Assembly (NCBI GenBank): GCA_949296075.1
Contig: CASFNG010000011.1
Location: 222,189 to 286,188, forward strand
Direction: 5' to 3'
DNA: 64,000 nucleotides
Source of the DNA: an uncultured Parabacteroides sp.
GTDB lineage: Bacteria; Bacteroidota; Bacteroidia; Bacteroidales; Tannerellaceae
This document shows, piece after piece, positions 17,054-27,745 of the stretch (position 1 is its first letter; the number at the start of each line of letters is the position of its first letter). The notes beneath the pieces were generated by a model. That model worked only from the letters and a program-made list of their open reading frames with translations. It was not told the DNA's origin and did no database searches. Position numbers and translations under genes: made by a program.

Positions 17054-18055
17054 ATGACAGACAGAAGGACATTCTTAAAGAATCTCTCCCTGCTGACCGT
17101 AGGGGGATGGGCCGGATCGAAGGCCCTTGCCGCGACTCCAGCGGCTTCCAAAGAGACTATCGACGCCATTACCGCCGCCACGGAGAGCGCGGGCGCCAAG
17201 AAAATCGGATTGCAAACCTATTCATTAGGCCAAGAGTTGCTACAAGACCTGCCGAACGGGCTGAAACGTCTCGCCAAGATGGGCTATACGGACCTGGAGA
17301 TCTTCGGCTATCAGGAGAAAACCGGGCAGTTCGGCGATTACAATCCCAAGAACACCACCTTCATCTCCCCGAAGGATTACAAACGGATGGCGGAGGATGC
17401 CGGACTGCGGATCAGCAGCTCGCACCTATCTCCCTCATTACGCGAATACACGAAGGCCAATATGCCGAAATTCGAGGAGTTCTGGAAGAAGGCCACGGAC
17501 ATTCACGCCGAACTGGGTGTCAGCTACATGGTACAACCCAGCCTGCCCCGCATCGAGAACGAGGATGACGCCAAGCGCGTCTGCGAGATATTCAACCGGG
17601 CGGGCGAGATCGCCTCGAAAGCCGGGATACGCTGGGGCTACCACAACCACAGCAACGAGTTCAAGCGGGTGCTGAAGGCGGGCGAGAAACCGGAGCAGAA
17701 CCCGAATCCTTGGGCGCCTCCCAAGGGCACCTATATCGAGGAGCTGTTCCTGAAGAACACCGACGCGGACAAGGTGATGTTCGAGCTGGACGTCTATTGG
17801 GCGGTCATGGGGCAGCAGGATCCCGTGGAGTGGATGGAGAACTACCCGGATCGCTTCAAGCTGCTGCACATCAAGGATCGCTGGATCATCGGCGATTCCG
17901 GCATGATGAATTTCCCGAACATTTTCAAGAAGGCGTACGAGATCGGTATCCTCGGCTATTTCGTCGAGTTGGAAGGCGACCGCAAGGGACGTACCCAATT
18001 CGAGGGCGTGGAGAAGAGCGCCGCCTACCTCCGCGAGGCATCGTTCGTGAAATGA
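17054..18055 (+). CDS. Exported sugar phosphate isomerase/epimerase-like TIM barrel protein
   Basis: A 333-residue protein of the xylose isomerase-like (AP endonuclease family 2) TIM barrel class. The N-terminus has a twin-arginine signal (DRRTFLKNLSLLTVGG), so it is probably periplasmic. Barrel features are KKIGLQTYSL (first strand), MGYTDLEIFGY, GLRISSSHLSPS, GIRWGYHNHSNEF (metal-binding His/Glu region), MFELDVYWAV, FKLLHIKD and the last strand GYFVELEGD. His, Asp and Glu residues at these strand ends suit a divalent metal site. Such proteins in Bacteroidetes act on sugars of unknown identity. It is a single gene ending at a terminator shared with eno. No substrate is assigned. Confidence 0.8.
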   Translation: MTDRRTFLKNLSLLTVGGWAGSKALAATPAASKETIDAITAATESAGAKKIGLQTYSLGQELLQDLPNGLKRLAKMGYTDLEIFGYQEKTGQFGDYNPKNTTFISPKDYKRMAEDAGLRISSSHLSPSLREYTKANMPKFEEFWKKATDIHAELGVSYMVQPSLPRIENEDDAKRVCEIFNRAGEIASKAGIRWGYHNHSNEFKRVLKAGEKPEQNPNPWAPPKGTYIEELFLKNTDADKVMFELDVYWAVMGQQDPVEWMENYPDRFKLLHIKDRWIIGDSGMMNFPNIFKKAYEIGILGYFVELEGDRKGRTQFEGVEKSAAYLREASFVK

Positions 18056-18077
18056 CCCACACCAGCGCGTAACAAAA

Positions 18078-18112
18078 AGAAAGGGCCTCTCCTCACGGGG
18101 AAGCCCTTTCTT
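18078..18112. terminator. Bidirectional terminator between isomerase-like gene and eno
   Basis: AAGAAAGGGC then TCTCC pairs with GGGGA then GCCCTTTCTT around a short loop. It is T-rich on the plus strand and preceded by an A-run that serves the minus strand. Confidence 0.8.
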
Positions 18113-18162
18113 GTCTCTTCGGCCTAAGCCTACTAATTAGCGATTATAATTTACTGAATAAC

Positions 18163-19455
<1,293 letters not shown>

Positions 19456-19469
19456 TTAATAAACCGTGG

Positions 19470-19500
19470 CAAATATAGTTAGGTTTCATGAACTTAGCAA
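19470..19500 (-). promoter_or_regulatory. eno promoter
   Basis: Minus-strand TTG (19498-19500), a 20-base spacer and TATATTTG (19470-19477), an exact match to the Bacteroidetes -7 consensus TAnnTTTG. Confidence 0.75.
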
Positions 19501-19532
19501 TCACCACAAATCACTATTTTCACGTCCGCGAA

Positions 19533-19550
19533 ATACCTACAAATAGGTAT
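19533..19550. promoter_or_regulatory. Perfect palindrome upstream of eno, candidate operator
   Basis: ATACCTA-CAAA-TAGGTAT has two perfect 7-bp arms around CAAA. Its centre is about 78 bases before the predicted eno transcription start. A near-identical site (one arm base different, same centre on the opposite strand) lies at the flavodoxin promoter, 16220-16237. Confidence 0.5.
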
Positions 19551-19554
19551 ACGC

Positions 19555-19923
19555 TCAGAGTTTCGAGAGGAACCTCTGCCGATCCACCACGTAGCGGACA
19601 TGGCGTCCCTCGCCGATCACGCCACGCGCGTCGCGAGCCACCACCGAGAAAGTCAGCTTACGCCCGTCCACCTCCTCCAAACGGGCGGTCGCCTCGACCG
19701 TCTCGCCCAAGCCGGAGGGACGTGTATGCGAGATCTCCAACAAGGCCCCCACCGTCGTGGAGCCCTCAGGCAAGGCAGGAGCTACCGCCCGCATCGCGGC
19801 ATTCTCCATCAAGGCCGCCATCGCCGGCGTGGCGAACACCTCCAAATCTCCCGAACCTACCGTCTTCGCCACGTTCTCCGGGCGCACGGTATCCCTACTC
19901 GTAAAAGTCAATCCTGTTTCCAT
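19555..19923 (-). CDS. Hotdog-fold thioesterase, FlK-like
   Basis: A 122-residue single-domain hotdog protein. Its landmarks follow the fluoroacetyl-CoA thioesterase-like family: TVRPENVAKTVGSGDLEVFATPAMAALME at the start, where the Thr and Glu positions are part of the catalytic set in that family, GSTTVGALLEISHTRPSGLGETV for the central strands, and VIGEGRHVRYVVDRQRF at the C-terminus. It probably hydrolyses an acyl-CoA, but fluoroacetate is not expected as the natural substrate here. It lies upstream of eno in the same direction, with the eno promoter and palindrome between, so co-transcription is possible but not required. Confidence 0.8.
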   Translation of the reverse strand: METGLTFTSRDTVRPENVAKTVGSGDLEVFATPAMAALMENAAMRAVAPALPEGSTTVGALLEISHTRPSGLGETVEATARLEEVDGRKLTFSVVARDARGVIGEGRHVRYVVDRQRFLSKL

Positions 19924-20108
19924 ATCTACCTTTCTTAATGATTAGCGGATGCCCATCGGCTTAGCGCGGACAATCGCCACACGCTCCCGAGGGGCTCTCC
20001 TACGCGAAGGTAAGCGAATTATCCGCATTCTCCCGGGGATAGGCAGCGACTCCTCTCTTCCATCATCTATTTTGGCGTCCTCACGCCCAAGGTTTCCCCG
20101 GAAAAGCG

Positions 20109-20116
20109 TACCTTTG
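20109..20116 (+). promoter_or_regulatory. -7 element before the GH92 gene
   Basis: TACCTTTG matches TAnnTTTG exactly, 52 bases before the start codon. No -33 TTG is seen at the right distance. The rest of the 245-base gap upstream shows no gene. Confidence 0.45.
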
Positions 20117-20168
20117 GGCGATCCTCGCGGATCTTTTTCGGTTCATACATAATTAACTTAGACTAAAG

Positions 20169-22511
20169 ATGACATTCTTACAGAAATCCATCGGCTGCCT
20201 CGTGCTGGCGCTTTGCTCGACAGTGGCCGCCGCGCAGACGCGGATCACGGACCGGGTGAACCCGATCATCGGGACGAACGGCATGGGGCACACCTTCCCC
20301 GGGGCTTGCGTCCCCTTCGGGCTGGTGCAACTCAGCCCGGACACCGACACCATCCCTCACAACGTGGACGGGAAGTATCAACCCCGGGCGTACGAATATT
20401 GCGCCGGTTACCAATATAAGGATAGCAGTATCGTAGGTTTCAGCCACACGCATTTCAGCGGGACGGGGCATTCCGACCTGGGCGACTTCCTGCTCATGCC
20501 GACCACCGGCCCCCTGAAGCTGAACCCCGGCACCGCCACCAACCCGGATGGGGGCTATCGCTCGCGCTTCTCCCATGAATCGGAAAAAGCTTCCCCGGGT
20601 TATTACGAAGTGACGCTGAAGGATTATGGAATCCGTGCCCAACTAACCGCCACCCAACGGGCGGGTATCCACAAATACACCTATCCCGCGGGGAGCGAGA
20701 ACCAGCGGGTCGTGCTCGACCTGATCCACGGGATCTATAATTACGACGGGAAGGTGCTCTGGGGGCAGGTGCAGGTATTGAACGATACCTTGGTGACAGG
20801 CTACCGGATCACGAACGGCTGGGCACGTACCAACTACACCTATTTCGCGTTATCGTTCTCGAAACCGATCATCCACTACGGCTGCGAGGAGAAGGCCAAG
20901 GTGGATTACAAAGGGGGCTACGGGAAATTCGACCAACGGGAGAACTTCCCGGACATGGGCGGGCGCAAGCTCGTAACTTACTTCGAGTTTGACCCGCGTA
21001 CCTCGGATGTACTGGAGGTGAAGATGGCGTTATCGGGGGTAAGCATGGACGGGGCGCTGAAAAACCTGCGGGCGGAGACGGCGAACGCCGACTTCGACCT
21101 GCTGGCGGCTCGGGCGGCCTCTACCTGGGAGAAGGCGCTTTCCGTCATCGAGGCGGAGGGCACCGACGACCAGCTCGCCATGCTTTATACCTCGCTCTAC
21201 CATACGATGATTAACCCCTGCGTCTATACCGATGTGGACGGGCAGTACCGCGGGCTCGACCAGAACATCCATCACGCGGAGGGTTTCACCAACTATACGG
21301 TATTCTCCGTATGGGACACCTATCGGGCCTTGCATCCGCTGTTCAACCTCATCAACCGGCAGGTAAACACCGACATCGCCCGGTCGATGCTCAAGCATTA
21401 CGAGCAGAGCGTGCACCATGCCTTGCCGATCTGGAGCCACATGGCCAACGAGAACTGGTGCATGATCGGTTACCATTCCGTATCGGTACTTGCCGACGCG
21501 ATCGCGAAGGGGCTGCCGATCGACAAGCAAAAGGCTTTAGAGGCTATGGTAAGCAGCTCCACGATCCCCTACTACGACGGCACGAAAGAGTACATGGAGA
21601 TGGGCTACGTACCGCTGGAAAGGAGCGGTAGCGCGGGATCCCTGACCTTGGAGTACGCCTACGACGACTGGACGATCTACCAGACCGCCCGGATAGCGGG
21701 CGACAGCTCCGTGGCGAACAGCTACCGGAAACGGGCACTCAACTACGCGAACGTGTTCGACCCAGACCTCGGATATGCCCGTCCCCGCCATGCTGACGGA
21801 CGGTTCAAGGAGGATTTCAGCCTGCTCAGCACCCACGGCGAGGGGTTCATCGAAGGCAATGCCTTGAATTATTCCTTTTACGTGCCACAAGACGTGGACG
21901 GGATGATCCGTCTCATGGGCGGAGAGAGGGCGTTCGTCGGCAAGCTGGACTCGCTTTTCGCGATGCATCTGCCGGATGAGTTCTTCGCCCAGACGGAGGA
22001 CGTGACCAAGGAGGGTCTGTTGGGCGGCTATGTACACGGCAACGAGCCCAGCCATCACATTCCTTTCCTATATGCTTGGACCAACCAGCCTTGGAAGACC
22101 CAGTACTGGCAGCGGGAGATCATGAACAAGATGTACCGCAACAACATCGACGGCCTTTGCGGGAACGATGATTGCGGGCAGATGTCGGCTTGGTACATCC
22201 TCTCGGCTATGGGATTCTATCCCGTCTGCCCGGGGACAGACCAGTATGTGCTGGGCGCCCCCTATCTCCCTTATATGAGAATCCGGTTAGAGAACGGGAA
22301 TACCTTCGAGGTGAGAGCCGAAAAGGTGAGCGACAAGAACCGGTACGTACAGGCGGTCAAGCTGAACGGGAAGCCCTATACCAAGGGATACATCACGCAG
22401 GCGGATCTGCTCAATGGCGGCACGCTGACTTTCGAGATGGGATCTCGGCCGAACAAGAAGCGGCTGTTCGAGGGTTCGGATCGCCCCTATTCGCTATCTT
22501 CCACGCATTAA
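20169..22511 (+). CDS. GH92 exo-alpha-mannosidase
   Basis: A secreted glycoside hydrolase family 92 enzyme of 780 residues. The signal peptide is about 1-22 (cleavage near VAAAQ). The N-terminal beta-sandwich begins VNPIIGTNGMGHTFPGACVPFGLVQLSPDT, and the C-terminal (alpha/alpha)6 barrel contains YMEMGYVPLE (region of the catalytic acid Glu), HGNEPSHHIPFLYAWT and GNDDCGQMSAWYILSAMGFYP (calcium and base Asp region). GH92 enzymes remove alpha-linked mannose, usually alpha-1,2, from N-glycans with inversion and need calcium. The gene is not beside a SusCD pair. The GSCFA gene follows after 12 bases and is probably co-transcribed. Linkage specificity is not readable. Confidence 0.95.
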   Translation: MTFLQKSIGCLVLALCSTVAAAQTRITDRVNPIIGTNGMGHTFPGACVPFGLVQLSPDTDTIPHNVDGKYQPRAYEYCAGYQYKDSSIVGFSHTHFSGTGHSDLGDFLLMPTTGPLKLNPGTATNPDGGYRSRFSHESEKASPGYYEVTLKDYGIRAQLTATQRAGIHKYTYPAGSENQRVVLDLIHGIYNYDGKVLWGQVQVLNDTLVTGYRITNGWARTNYTYFALSFSKPIIHYGCEEKAKVDYKGGYGKFDQRENFPDMGGRKLVTYFEFDPRTSDVLEVKMALSGVSMDGALKNLRAETANADFDLLAARAASTWEKALSVIEAEGTDDQLAMLYTSLYHTMINPCVYTDVDGQYRGLDQNIHHAEGFTNYTVFSVWDTYRALHPLFNLINRQVNTDIARSMLKHYEQSVHHALPIWSHMANENWCMIGYHSVSVLADAIAKGLPIDKQKALEAMVSSSTIPYYDGTKEYMEMGYVPLERSGSAGSLTLEYAYDDWTIYQTARIAGDSSVANSYRKRALNYANVFDPDLGYARPRHADGRFKEDFSLLSTHGEGFIEGNALNYSFYVPQDVDGMIRLMGGERAFVGKLDSLFAMHLPDEFFAQTEDVTKEGLLGGYVHGNEPSHHIPFLYAWTNQPWKTQYWQREIMNKMYRNNIDGLCGNDDCGQMSAWYILSAMGFYPVCPGTDQYVLGAPYLPYMRIRLENGNTFEVRAEKVSDKNRYVQAVKLNGKPYTKGYITQADLLNGGTLTFEMGSRPNKKRLFEGSDRPYSLSSTH

Positions 22512-22523
22512 AACCGGGACGGT

Positions 22524-23516
22524 ATGGAACTTTACACACGGATTCCTTGGACGAAGCCCCGTTTCCAGTTCGATTACGCCGACAGGATCACCCTGATGGG
22601 CTCATGCTTCGCCGAGAGTATCGGGAGCCTCCTGACGGAGAACAAGTTCACCACTGACGTGAACCCGTTCGGGATCCTCTATAATCCCGCGTCGGTGGCG
22701 GAGGGGCTGCGGATGTTGCTACACCCCGAACGCTTCACGCCCGAGGATCTGTTCCTCCACGAGGGCACCTACCACAGCTTCGCCCATCACGGGCGTTTCT
22801 CCTCCACCTCGGCGGACGAGTGCTTGGAACGGATCAACGACAGGTTGTTCCAATCGTCTGATTTCCTACGGGAAGCTACCCGTTTGGTGATTACCTTAGG
22901 CACGGCTTATGTCTATCGCCTGCGGAGCACGGGAAAGATCGTGGCGAATTGCCATAAACTTCCCGAAGGTTTATTCGAAAGACGGCGACTATCCGCGAGC
23001 GAGATCGTGGAGGAATGGAGGCCCCTGCTTCTCGCCCTTTGGGAACAGAACCCGGAGCTCAAGATCCTGTTCACCGTCAGCCCTATACGGCATTGGAAGG
23101 ATGGGGCGCACGAGAACCAGCTCAGCAAGGCGACCTTGCTGCTGGCGGAAGAGGCCCTGCGGCAGGAGTTCCCGGAGCGGATCGACTACTTTCCCGCCTA
23201 CGAGATCCTGTTGGACGAGCTGCGCGACTACCGTTTCTACGCCGACGACATGCTTCATCCCTCCCCCCTCGCGGTGGATTACATCTGGCAACACTTCGTC
23301 GGGCACCTCTTGTCGGCGGACGCCCGATCGGCGTTGACGGAATGGGAAGGGATCCGGAAGGCGCTTCTACATAAACCTTTCCACCCGGAGAGCGAGGCGT
23401 ACGCCGGATTCCTACGGAATACCTTGGCAAGGATAGCGCGGCTCCGCGAGCGGCTACCCTCTCTCCCCCTCGACAAAGAGGAAGAGGAGCTGCGCGGCAA
23501 GTTGCGTGAAGCGTGA
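22524..23516 (+). CDS. GSCFA domain protein
   Basis: A 330-residue member of the GSCFA family, named for the motif seen here as GSCFAES (residues 26-32). The Ser of GSC, with TLGTAYVY and the late YFYADDMLHPSPLAVDYIW block (Asp and His), resembles an SGNH/GDSL-type hydrolase layout, so esterase or acyl-hydrolase activity is plausible. No signal peptide is visible, so it is probably cytoplasmic. It starts 12 bases after the GH92 stop. The biochemical role of the family is not established to my knowledge. The C-terminal 60 residues are highly charged and helical. Confidence 0.88.
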   Translation: MELYTRIPWTKPRFQFDYADRITLMGSCFAESIGSLLTENKFTTDVNPFGILYNPASVAEGLRMLLHPERFTPEDLFLHEGTYHSFAHHGRFSSTSADECLERINDRLFQSSDFLREATRLVITLGTAYVYRLRSTGKIVANCHKLPEGLFERRRLSASEIVEEWRPLLLALWEQNPELKILFTVSPIRHWKDGAHENQLSKATLLLAEEALRQEFPERIDYFPAYEILLDELRDYRFYADDMLHPSPLAVDYIWQHFVGHLLSADARSALTEWEGIRKALLHKPFHPESEAYAGFLRNTLARIARLRERLPSLPLDKEEEELRGKLREA

Positions 23517-23624
23517 CAGGGAGAAATTTGCCCGCGAATACCCCCGCGGAAATGTCGCCCTCCAATTTAACGTCTGTTCAATATAAGTAAGTTTTCGACC
23601 CGCTTCATTTCTTGAAAAAATTCC

Positions 23625-23632
23625 TACCTTTG
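23625..23632 (+). promoter_or_regulatory. -7 element before murF-alr
   Basis: TACCTTTG, an exact TAnnTTTG match, lies 54 bases before the start codon in a 170-base gap. The -33 region has no clear TTG at 19-21 bases. Confidence 0.5.
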
Positions 23633-23686
23633 ATCTCGCTAAAAGAGCGAATCAGATATAAAGTCTAAACCTATTTATAGAGAAGC

Positions 23687-26152
23687 ATGGAGTACGCAAT
23701 CAAAGAGATCGCCCGGATCATCGGGGCGAAGTCGAACCCATCGCACGACGACACGATCAGCCTGCTGCTGACAAACAGCCGGCGCCTCTCCTTCCCGGAG
23801 CGAAGCCTTTTCTTCGCGCTGAAGACCAAGACGAACGACGGGCATAAATATATACGGGACCTTTACAAGCTACGCGTCCGCAACTTCGTGGTCAGCGATA
23901 TGCTCCCCGAGTTCGCGGAGATGAAGGAGGCGAATTTCCTGTTGGTGAACGACACCTTACGTGCCTTGCAGAAATTGGCCATCTTCCACCGGAAGCGGTT
24001 CAACATACCGGTGATAGGCATCACGGGAAGCAACGGCAAGACCGTCGTGAAAGAGTTCTTGTACCAACTCCTGCACAACGAGTTCAACATCGTCCGCTCA
24101 CCGCGGAGCTACAACTCACAGCTGGGCGTGCCCCTCTCCGTCTGGCAGATGAATGAGCGGCATACGCTGGGCATCTTCGAGGCGGGTATATCCCAGCCCG
24201 ACGAGATGGAGAAGCTCCAGCCCATCATCGCCCCGACCATCGGTGTCATCACGAATATCGGCGAGGCTCACCAGGAGAACTTCCTCTCCTCCACCCAGAA
24301 GTGCATGGAGAAACTGACGCTCTTCAACGACTGCGAGGCGATCATCTATGATGGCGACGACGAGTTTATCTCGAACTGTATCGAGTCGGCCTGCCTCTCC
24401 CACAAGGCGATCGTATGGAGCCGCACGGACTCGGAGGCCCCGCTCTTCATCGAGTCTATCGAGAAGCGGGAGACGGACACGGTGATCCACTGTACCCTGT
24501 TGGGATTCGACCAGGTGGTGACCATCCCCTTCACCGACGACGCCTCGATCGAGAACGTGATCCATTGCATGGCCGTCATGCTTTACCTGAAACCGACCAG
24601 CGTGAACGACGTATCGAAGTTCAACCGTCTGGAGCCGGTGGATATGCGTTTAGACGTGAAGCAAGGAATCAATAATTGCTTGCTTATCAACGATACTTAC
24701 AACTCTGACATCAACTCCCTGGACATCGCTCTCGATTTCCAACTCAGCCGCAGGGTGGGCAAGCCGCTGAAGAGCACGCTTATCCTGTCCGACATATTCC
24801 AATCGGGCACCTTGCCTAAATCTCTTTATAAGAAAGTGGCGGATCTGGTGCACCGCAAGCAGGTGGACCGGTTCATCGGCATCGGGCGCGACCTGAAGGA
24901 GTACGCCTCCGTGTTCAACGTGGAGAAGGAGTTCTACACGACCACCGAGGAGTTCATCCAGTCTCCCTCCTTCAAACGTTTCCACGACGAACTGATCCTG
25001 ATAAAAGGATCCCGCCAATTCCATTTCGAGCGGATCTCCGAGCTGCTGGAGAAGAAGGTTCACGAGACGATTTTGGAGGTGAATCTCGACGCGGTCGTCC
25101 ACAACTTCAACTACTACCGCTCCAAGTTGCGCCCGAACACGAAGATGGTCTGCATGGTCAAGGCGTTCGCTTACGGGGCGGGATCGTACGAGCTGGCGAA
25201 GACCTTGCAGGAGCATCGTTGCGACTATCTCGCCGTGGCGGTGGCCGACGAGGGTGCCGAGCTACGGAAAGAGGGCATCTCGATCCCGATCATCGTCATG
25301 AACCCGGAGTTCAGCAGCTTCAACGTGCTATTCGAGAACCATCTGGAGCCGGAAGTATATAGTTTCCGGCTGCTCGACGCCATGATCCGCGAGACGGAAC
25401 GCCGCGGGATCACCTCCTATCCCGTCCATATAAAGATCGACACGGGGATGCACCGCTTGGGCTTCCAACCGGACGACGTGCCCGAGATCTGCGCCCGGTT
25501 GCGGTCGCAGTCGGGCTTGGTGGCACGCTCGGTGTTCTCCCATTTGGCGGGAAGCGACTCGTTCGTGTTCGACGACTTTACCCACTTGCAATTAGACCGG
25601 TTCACGCAGGCGGCCAAGGCGCTCGAAGAGGGGCTTGAATACCGGGTCATCAAGCATATATTGAACTCGGCTGGCATCGAGCGCTTCCCCGAGTATCAGA
25701 TGGATATGGTGCGCTTAGGGATCGGGCTGTACGGCGTCAGCGCGTCAGGGCAGAAAGGCTTGCGGAATATCAGCACGCTGAAGACGACAATCCTCCAGAT
25801 ACAAGACGTGCCCGCGGGCGACTCGATCGGTTACAGCCGCCGGAGCTACGTAAAAAGGGACTCCCGGATCGCGATCATCCCGATCGGATACGCCGACGGA
25901 CTGGATCGCCATTTCAGCAATGGCGGGGGCGAGGTGGTCATAAACGGGCACCGTTGCCCGATCATCGGGAACATCTGCATGGATGCCTGCATGATCGACG
26001 TCACCGACATCGACGCCAAAGAGGGAGACCAAGTCATCCTTTTCGGGGAAGAGCTGCCCGTAAGCGAATTGGCGGACAAGCTGAATACGATACCCTACGA
26101 GATACTGACCTCCATCTCGCCCCGCGTTAAACGGGTCTATTATCGTGAGTGA
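23687..26152 (+). CDS. MurF-alanine racemase fusion protein
   Basis: An 821-residue fusion. Residues about 1-450 are a Mur ligase of the MurF type, with ATP loop GITGSNGKTVVKE, ITNIGEAHQENF and NDTYNSDINSLD. Residues about 460-821 are a fold-type III PLP alanine racemase: Lys in MVKAFAYGAGSYELA binds PLP, HIKIDTGMHRLGF is the barrel signature, and IGYSRRSY holds the second catalytic Tyr. The racemase makes D-alanine and MurF adds D-Ala-D-Ala to UDP-MurNAc-tripeptide. A separate complete murF is at 43.8 kb, so the fused ligase half may be redundant, specialised or structural. It still has the P-loop and the Lys (MEKLTLF) aligned with the carbamylated Lys of Mur ligases, but lacks the NHR and NANP forms seen in the separate MurF. 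Confidence 0.95.
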   Translation: MEYAIKEIARIIGAKSNPSHDDTISLLLTNSRRLSFPERSLFFALKTKTNDGHKYIRDLYKLRVRNFVVSDMLPEFAEMKEANFLLVNDTLRALQKLAIFHRKRFNIPVIGITGSNGKTVVKEFLYQLLHNEFNIVRSPRSYNSQLGVPLSVWQMNERHTLGIFEAGISQPDEMEKLQPIIAPTIGVITNIGEAHQENFLSSTQKCMEKLTLFNDCEAIIYDGDDEFISNCIESACLSHKAIVWSRTDSEAPLFIESIEKRETDTVIHCTLLGFDQVVTIPFTDDASIENVIHCMAVMLYLKPTSVNDVSKFNRLEPVDMRLDVKQGINNCLLINDTYNSDINSLDIALDFQLSRRVGKPLKSTLILSDIFQSGTLPKSLYKKVADLVHRKQVDRFIGIGRDLKEYASVFNVEKEFYTTTEEFIQSPSFKRFHDELILIKGSRQFHFERISELLEKKVHETILEVNLDAVVHNFNYYRSKLRPNTKMVCMVKAFAYGAGSYELAKTLQEHRCDYLAVAVADEGAELRKEGISIPIIVMNPEFSSFNVLFENHLEPEVYSFRLLDAMIRETERRGITSYPVHIKIDTGMHRLGFQPDDVPEICARLRSQSGLVARSVFSHLAGSDSFVFDDFTHLQLDRFTQAAKALEEGLEYRVIKHILNSAGIERFPEYQMDMVRLGIGLYGVSASGQKGLRNISTLKTTILQIQDVPAGDSIGYSRRSYVKRDSRIAIIPIGYADGLDRHFSNGGGEVVINGHRCPIIGNICMDACMIDVTDIDAKEGDQVILFGEELPVSELADKLNTIPYEILTSISPRVKRVYYRE

Positions 26153-26153
26153 C

Positions 26154-26184
26154 TTGCGTATATAGCTCATTATACCTATTTTCG
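26154..26184 (+). promoter_or_regulatory. fabI promoter
   Basis: TTG (26154-26156, just after the upstream stop codon), a 20-base spacer and TATTTTCG (26177-26184). It uses the TAnnTTCG form also found at btuB and pyrH. Confidence 0.6.
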
Positions 26185-26207
26185 CGCCGTAATCAATAGT
26201 AAAAGGT

Positions 26208-27065
26208 ATGAGTCATAATTTATTAAAAGGCAAAAGAGGTATTATCTTCGGCGCGCTGAATGATATGTCCATCGCCTGGAAAGTGGCGGAGAAAGCCGTC
26301 GAGGAGGGCGCGACAATCACGTTGAGCAACACACCGATCGCCGTCCGTATGGGACAGATCGACGCGCTCGCCGAGAAATTAGGAGCGCAAGTGATACCCG
26401 CCGACGCCACAAACGTACAAGACTTGGAGACCGTTTTCTCGAAATCGGTCGAGATCTTGGGAGGCAAGATCGACTTTGTGTTACACTCGATCGGAATGAG
26501 CCCCAATGTCCGCAAAAAACGCACGTATGATGACTTGGATTACGATATGCTGAGCAAGACGCTCGACATATCGGCGATCTCTTTCCACAAGATGTTGCAG
26601 GTAGCCAAGAAGCAAGACGCCATCGCCGAGAACGGTTCTATCGTGGCGTTGAGCTACGTGGCAGCACAGCGTACGTTCTTCGGATACAATGATATGGCCG
26701 ACGCGAAGAGCCTGTTGGAATCTATCGCCCGCAGCTTCGGCTACATCTATGGCCGCGAGAAAGGGGTACGGATCAACACGATCTCCCAATCCCCCACGCT
26801 GACCACCGCGGGAAGCGGCGTGAAAGGCATGGATCACTTGATGGATTTCGCCAACAGGATGAGCCCGCTTGGTAACGCCAATGCCGAGGAATGCGCGGAC
26901 TACTGCGTAATGATGTTCTCCGACTTCACCCGCAAAGTCACGATGCAGAACCTGTATCACGACGGCGGATTCTCAAGCATGGGCATGAGCCTGCGGGCCA
27001 TGAACCAATACAGCCAAGGGTTAGAGGAATACACCGACGAGAACGGACACATCATTTACGGTTAA
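26208..27065 (+). CDS. fabI: Enoyl-ACP reductase (NADH), FabI
   Basis: Last step of each fatty-acid elongation cycle, reducing trans-2-enoyl-ACP with NADH, cytoplasmic. The 285-residue short-chain dehydrogenase shows the FabI dinucleotide loop GIIFGALNDMSIAW, LHSIGMSP, and the FabI-specific catalytic Tyr-x6-Lys in YNDMADAKSLLES, as opposed to Tyr-x3-Lys of other SDR enzymes. It is longer than E. coli FabI (262) by a C-terminal extension ending HIIYG, common in Bacteroidetes forms. It has its own promoter, and the Sua5/YrdC gene begins 2 bases after its stop, so the two form an operon. Confidence 0.96.
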   Translation: MSHNLLKGKRGIIFGALNDMSIAWKVAEKAVEEGATITLSNTPIAVRMGQIDALAEKLGAQVIPADATNVQDLETVFSKSVEILGGKIDFVLHSIGMSPNVRKKRTYDDLDYDMLSKTLDISAISFHKMLQVAKKQDAIAENGSIVALSYVAAQRTFFGYNDMADAKSLLESIARSFGYIYGREKGVRINTISQSPTLTTAGSGVKGMDHLMDFANRMSPLGNANAEECADYCVMMFSDFTRKVTMQNLYHDGGFSSMGMSLRAMNQYSQGLEEYTDENGHIIYG

Positions 27066-27067
27066 AT

Positions 27068-27676
27068 ATGCTAATCAAGATCTACCCGGAGAACCCGAAT
27101 CCCAAAGAAATAGACAAGGTCGTCAAGGTCCTGGAGGACGGCGGCCTTGTCGTCTATCCGACCGACACGGTGTACGCGATCGGTTGCGACGCGCTTAACG
27201 TCCGTGCGGTGGAGCGGATCTGCCGGATGAAGGGAGTCAATCCGCAAAAGAGCGACCTATCCATCATCTGTTACGACCTATCCAACATAAGCGAGTACGC
27301 AAAGGTGAGCAACGCCGCCTTCAAGCTGATGAAAAGGCACCTGCCGGGTCCGTTCACCTTCATCTTGCCGACCAGCGGCGAACTGCCCAAGATCTACAAG
27401 AACCGTAAGGAGGTAGGCATACGCGTCCCCGACAACAATATCATCCGTACCTTGGTGAACACGTTAGGGAATCCCATCCTTACCATGTCTATCCACGATG
27501 AGGACGAGATGATCGAGTACTCCACGGATCCGGAGCTGATCGAGGAAAAATACGGAAGCCGGGTGGACATCGTGATCGATGGCGGATATGGGGGAATTGA
27601 GCCCTCGACCGTAGTGGACTGCACGACCGACTCTTTCGAGATCGTGCGCCAAGGTAAGGGCGAGCTCCTGCCATAA
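27068..27676 (+). CDS. L-threonylcarbamoyladenylate synthase (Sua5/YciO/YrdC family)
   Basis: A 202-residue YrdC-fold protein. It probably makes threonylcarbamoyl-AMP from threonine, bicarbonate and ATP for the tRNA t6A modification. Motifs are GGLVVYPTDTVYAIGCDA, the KxR-like RICRMKGVNPQKSDLSIIC, LPGPFTFIL, and the strand VGIRVPDNN, all typical of the nucleotide and carbonate site. No C-terminal Sua5 domain is present, so it is the short YrdC/YciO form, and the YciO branch cannot be excluded by eye. The ATG is 2 bases after the fabI stop, which indicates coupled expression. A strong terminator follows. Confidence 0.9.
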   Translation: MLIKIYPENPNPKEIDKVVKVLEDGGLVVYPTDTVYAIGCDALNVRAVERICRMKGVNPQKSDLSIICYDLSNISEYAKVSNAAFKLMKRHLPGPFTFILPTSGELPKIYKNRKEVGIRVPDNNIIRTLVNTLGNPILTMSIHDEDEMIEYSTDPELIEEKYGSRVDIVIDGGYGGIEPSTVVDCTTDSFEIVRQGKGELLP

Positions 27677-27698
27677 CCGTTTCCATCCACATGAAGAG

Positions 27699-27744
27699 AA
27701 CGGTCTCCTGAGCCGACAGAAAAGGCTCAAGAGACCGTTTTTTT
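27699..27744. terminator. Bidirectional terminator between yrdC-like and GH2 genes
   Basis: AACGGTCTC plus CTGAGCC (27699-27714) pairs with GGCTCAA plus GAGACCGTT (27724-27739), about 15 pairs with one mismatch, followed by T7. It ends just before the stop codon of the convergent GH2 gene. Confidence 0.9.
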
Positions 27745-27745
27745 A

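Noticed and set aside
19949-20152. 67-codon frame before the GH92 gene
   Set aside because: Basic, low-complexity translation that covers the -7 box of the GH92 promoter; not credible as a gene.
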